64,000 nucleotides of DNA from Runella zeae DSM 19591 (GTDB taxonomy: Bacteria; Bacteroidota; Bacteroidia; Cytophagales; Spirosomataceae). A model generated the notes under the pieces. That model was not told the DNA's origin, ran no database searches, and saw only the letters and a list, made by a program, of their open reading frames with translations. Shown in pieces: positions 62,957 through 64,000 of the stretch (position 1 is its first letter; every line of letters starts with the position of its first letter). A program made the translations under genes and the position numbers. The stretch is taken from contig NZ_KE384038.1 of assembly GCF_000423565.1 (NCBI RefSeq), positions 386,003 through 450,002 on the forward strand, given 5' to 3'.

Positions 62957-64000
62957 TTAAGTTAATACCGAAAAAAGAGCAGCGTTTGAAATACTTTTTG
63001 AGCCTGTAATCCATTCATTTTCTGTTTGTTTTAAATATTCGACAATCACTGAGAGTGCTACTTTTCCATTCACAAAATCAAGTAAATCAGCATCGCCTAC
63101 CAATATTTCAAGGGCGGTTTTGGTGTTTCCTTTTTCATAAGCACCTTGTCGCCATAAATTAGGGATATATTCGTTACAAATTCTCAATAAAATCAAACTA
63201 CTCAAAAGCGAGTGGTTGGATTGAGAAGGAGCTAGATGTATTTGAAATCCCCCGCAAAGTTCGTTGGCGTGTTTGTGAAAAGTAGGAATAAACTGCAAAG
63301 GCCGTAAGATATAATTGACCCACGGTAGGTCAGCTGTAAAGTTTTCAAAGTCGTGTTTGATGTTTTTCAAAATATCCCATTTCAAAAAAGGTGCTCCGAT
63401 AATCTCGAAGGGGCGAGTAGTACCTCTTCCTTCACTCAAAGTAGTGGCTTCAAACAAGCATTGTCCGCTGTAAAGGGTAGCTGTTTGGAGGCTGGGAAAA
63501 TTGGGAGAAGGGAGTATTTGCATAAAATATTCGTCGATTGGGTACGGTAATAGGTCAAGCGAGAAACTCCCTCGATAATGATGCTTGAGCCAAAGGGCTA
63601 TTTCACCTAGACTAAGCCCGTGACGGTGAGGCAATCCTTCATGCCCGATAAAAGACGAAAATGTTTTGGTAATCATACTGCCTTCTACTTGCCTTCCGGC
63701 AGGACTGGGGCGGTCAATCACCCAAACGTGGGGCGGATGCTGACAGCGTGTGAGGGTTTCAAACAAATAAGCCAAGGTGGTCAGATAGGTAAAATAGCGG
63801 CAGCCTACATCTTGAATATCAACGATGATAACATCAAGTGCTTCTAACAAAGCAGGGGCGGTTTTGAGACTTTGTTCGTCGCGACCATACAGCGAGATAA
63901 AATCAATTCCCTTCCAAAAATGATAGACGTTAGTATTTTCGAGGGGTTCTTGGTCTTGAAGTTCGGCAAAAAGCCCATGCTCAGGGACAAATACTGCACT
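62957..64000 (-). CDS. NamZ/DUF1343-family exo-beta-N-acetylmuramidase, 5' part beyond window
   Basis: The frame is open through the right edge; 347 codons plus stop are visible. The family motif VFVPEHGLFAELQDQE lies near the edge. Then come VIIVDIQDVGCRYFTYLTTL, WVIDRPSP, GLPHRHGLSLGEIALWL and ATTLSEGRGTTRPFEIIGAPF. Members (Tannerella NamZ) remove terminal N-acetylmuramic acid from peptidoglycan chains. The missing part is probably only about 40-80 residues with a signal peptide. It lies upstream of the SAM-hydrolase gene (14 bp) and near the GHL10 gene, which suggests a murein-salvage cluster. Confidence 0.88.
   Translation of the reverse strand, partial: SAVFVPEHGLFAELQDQEPLENTNVYHFWKGIDFISLYGRDEQSLKTAPALLEALDVIIVDIQDVGCRYFTYLTTLAYLFETLTRCQHPPHVWVIDRPSPAGRQVEGSMITKTFSSFIGHEGLPHRHGLSLGEIALWLKHHYRGSFSLDLLPYPIDEYFMQILPSPNFPSLQTATLYSGQCLFEATTLSEGRGTTRPFEIIGAPFLKWDILKNIKHDFENFTADLPWVNYILRPLQFIPTFHKHANELCGGFQIHLAPSQSNHSLLSSLILLRICNEYIPNLWRQGAYEKGNTKTALEILVGDADLLDFVNGKVALSVIVEYLKQTENEWITGSKSISNAALFSVLT

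Noticed and set aside
1-64000. tRNA, rRNA, CRISPR array, insertion sequence, prophage
   Set aside because: Nothing matching was seen by eye; small RNAs could still be missed without a covariance search.

Overview
The window looks like a chromosomal segment of an aerobic, probably pigmented Bacteroidota. A Cytophagales/Spirosomaceae-type bacterium (Runella or Dyadobacter relatives) is my best guess, but the genus cannot be fixed from sequence alone. The support is three SusC/SusD outer-membrane import pairs, SprB-repeat adhesins, TPR-type sensor kinases, DUF5916, a crtI-crtB carotenoid pair, and promoters that fit the Bacteroidota TTTG / TAnnTTTG pattern rather than the E. coli one. I saw no tRNA, rRNA, CRISPR array, insertion sequence or prophage.

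Layout. (1) 1-10.3 kb, minus strand: two SprB-repeat surface proteins flank a membrane-fused spermidine-synthase-like protein. The leftmost gene is open through the left edge, with about 1,956 codons visible. (2) 10.7-18.3 kb, minus: a secreted caspase-fold protein lacking both catalytic residues, then three tandem paralogous sensor histidine kinases. (3) 19.0-21.2 kb, plus: a LytTR response regulator and two overlapping AraC-type regulators. (4) 21.6-26.6 kb: an MFS exporter, a TlpA-like thioredoxin-fold protein and a DUF5916 outer-membrane protein. (5) 26.6-36.8 kb: SulP-SulP-carbonic anhydrase in one operon, a small acidic protein, a divergent PlsC / acyl-ACP desaturase pair, and a third SulP gene behind an OmpR-type two-component system. 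(6) 37.0-48.6 kb: an esterase, two divergent SusC/SusD pairs and a small WxxGxW lipoprotein. (7) 48.7-53.2 kb: crtI-crtB, a secreted amidohydrolase and a lipocalin. (8) 53.3-64 kb: a third SusC/SusD pair divergent from a secreted CocE-type hydrolase, then a GHL10 lipoprotein, a secreted SAM-hydrolase-family protein and a NamZ/DUF1343 gene cut by the right edge.

How parts may work together. The SulP-SulP-carbonic anhydrase operon suggests bicarbonate (or another anion) uptake tied to CO2 hydration. The third SulP may be controlled by the adjacent kinase/regulator pair. The right-hand cluster looks directed at cell-wall material (GHL10/DigH-like plus NamZ-like). The three kinases have no cognate regulator beside them other than the divergent LytTR protein. 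The SprB protein and the pseudo-caspase share a conserved element of about 51 bp upstream, which suggests joint control. The most unusual region is 5.9-21.2 kb: adhesin / aminopropyltransferase-like / pseudo-caspase / triplicated kinases / LytTR / AraC. No single known system that I recognise explains this combination.
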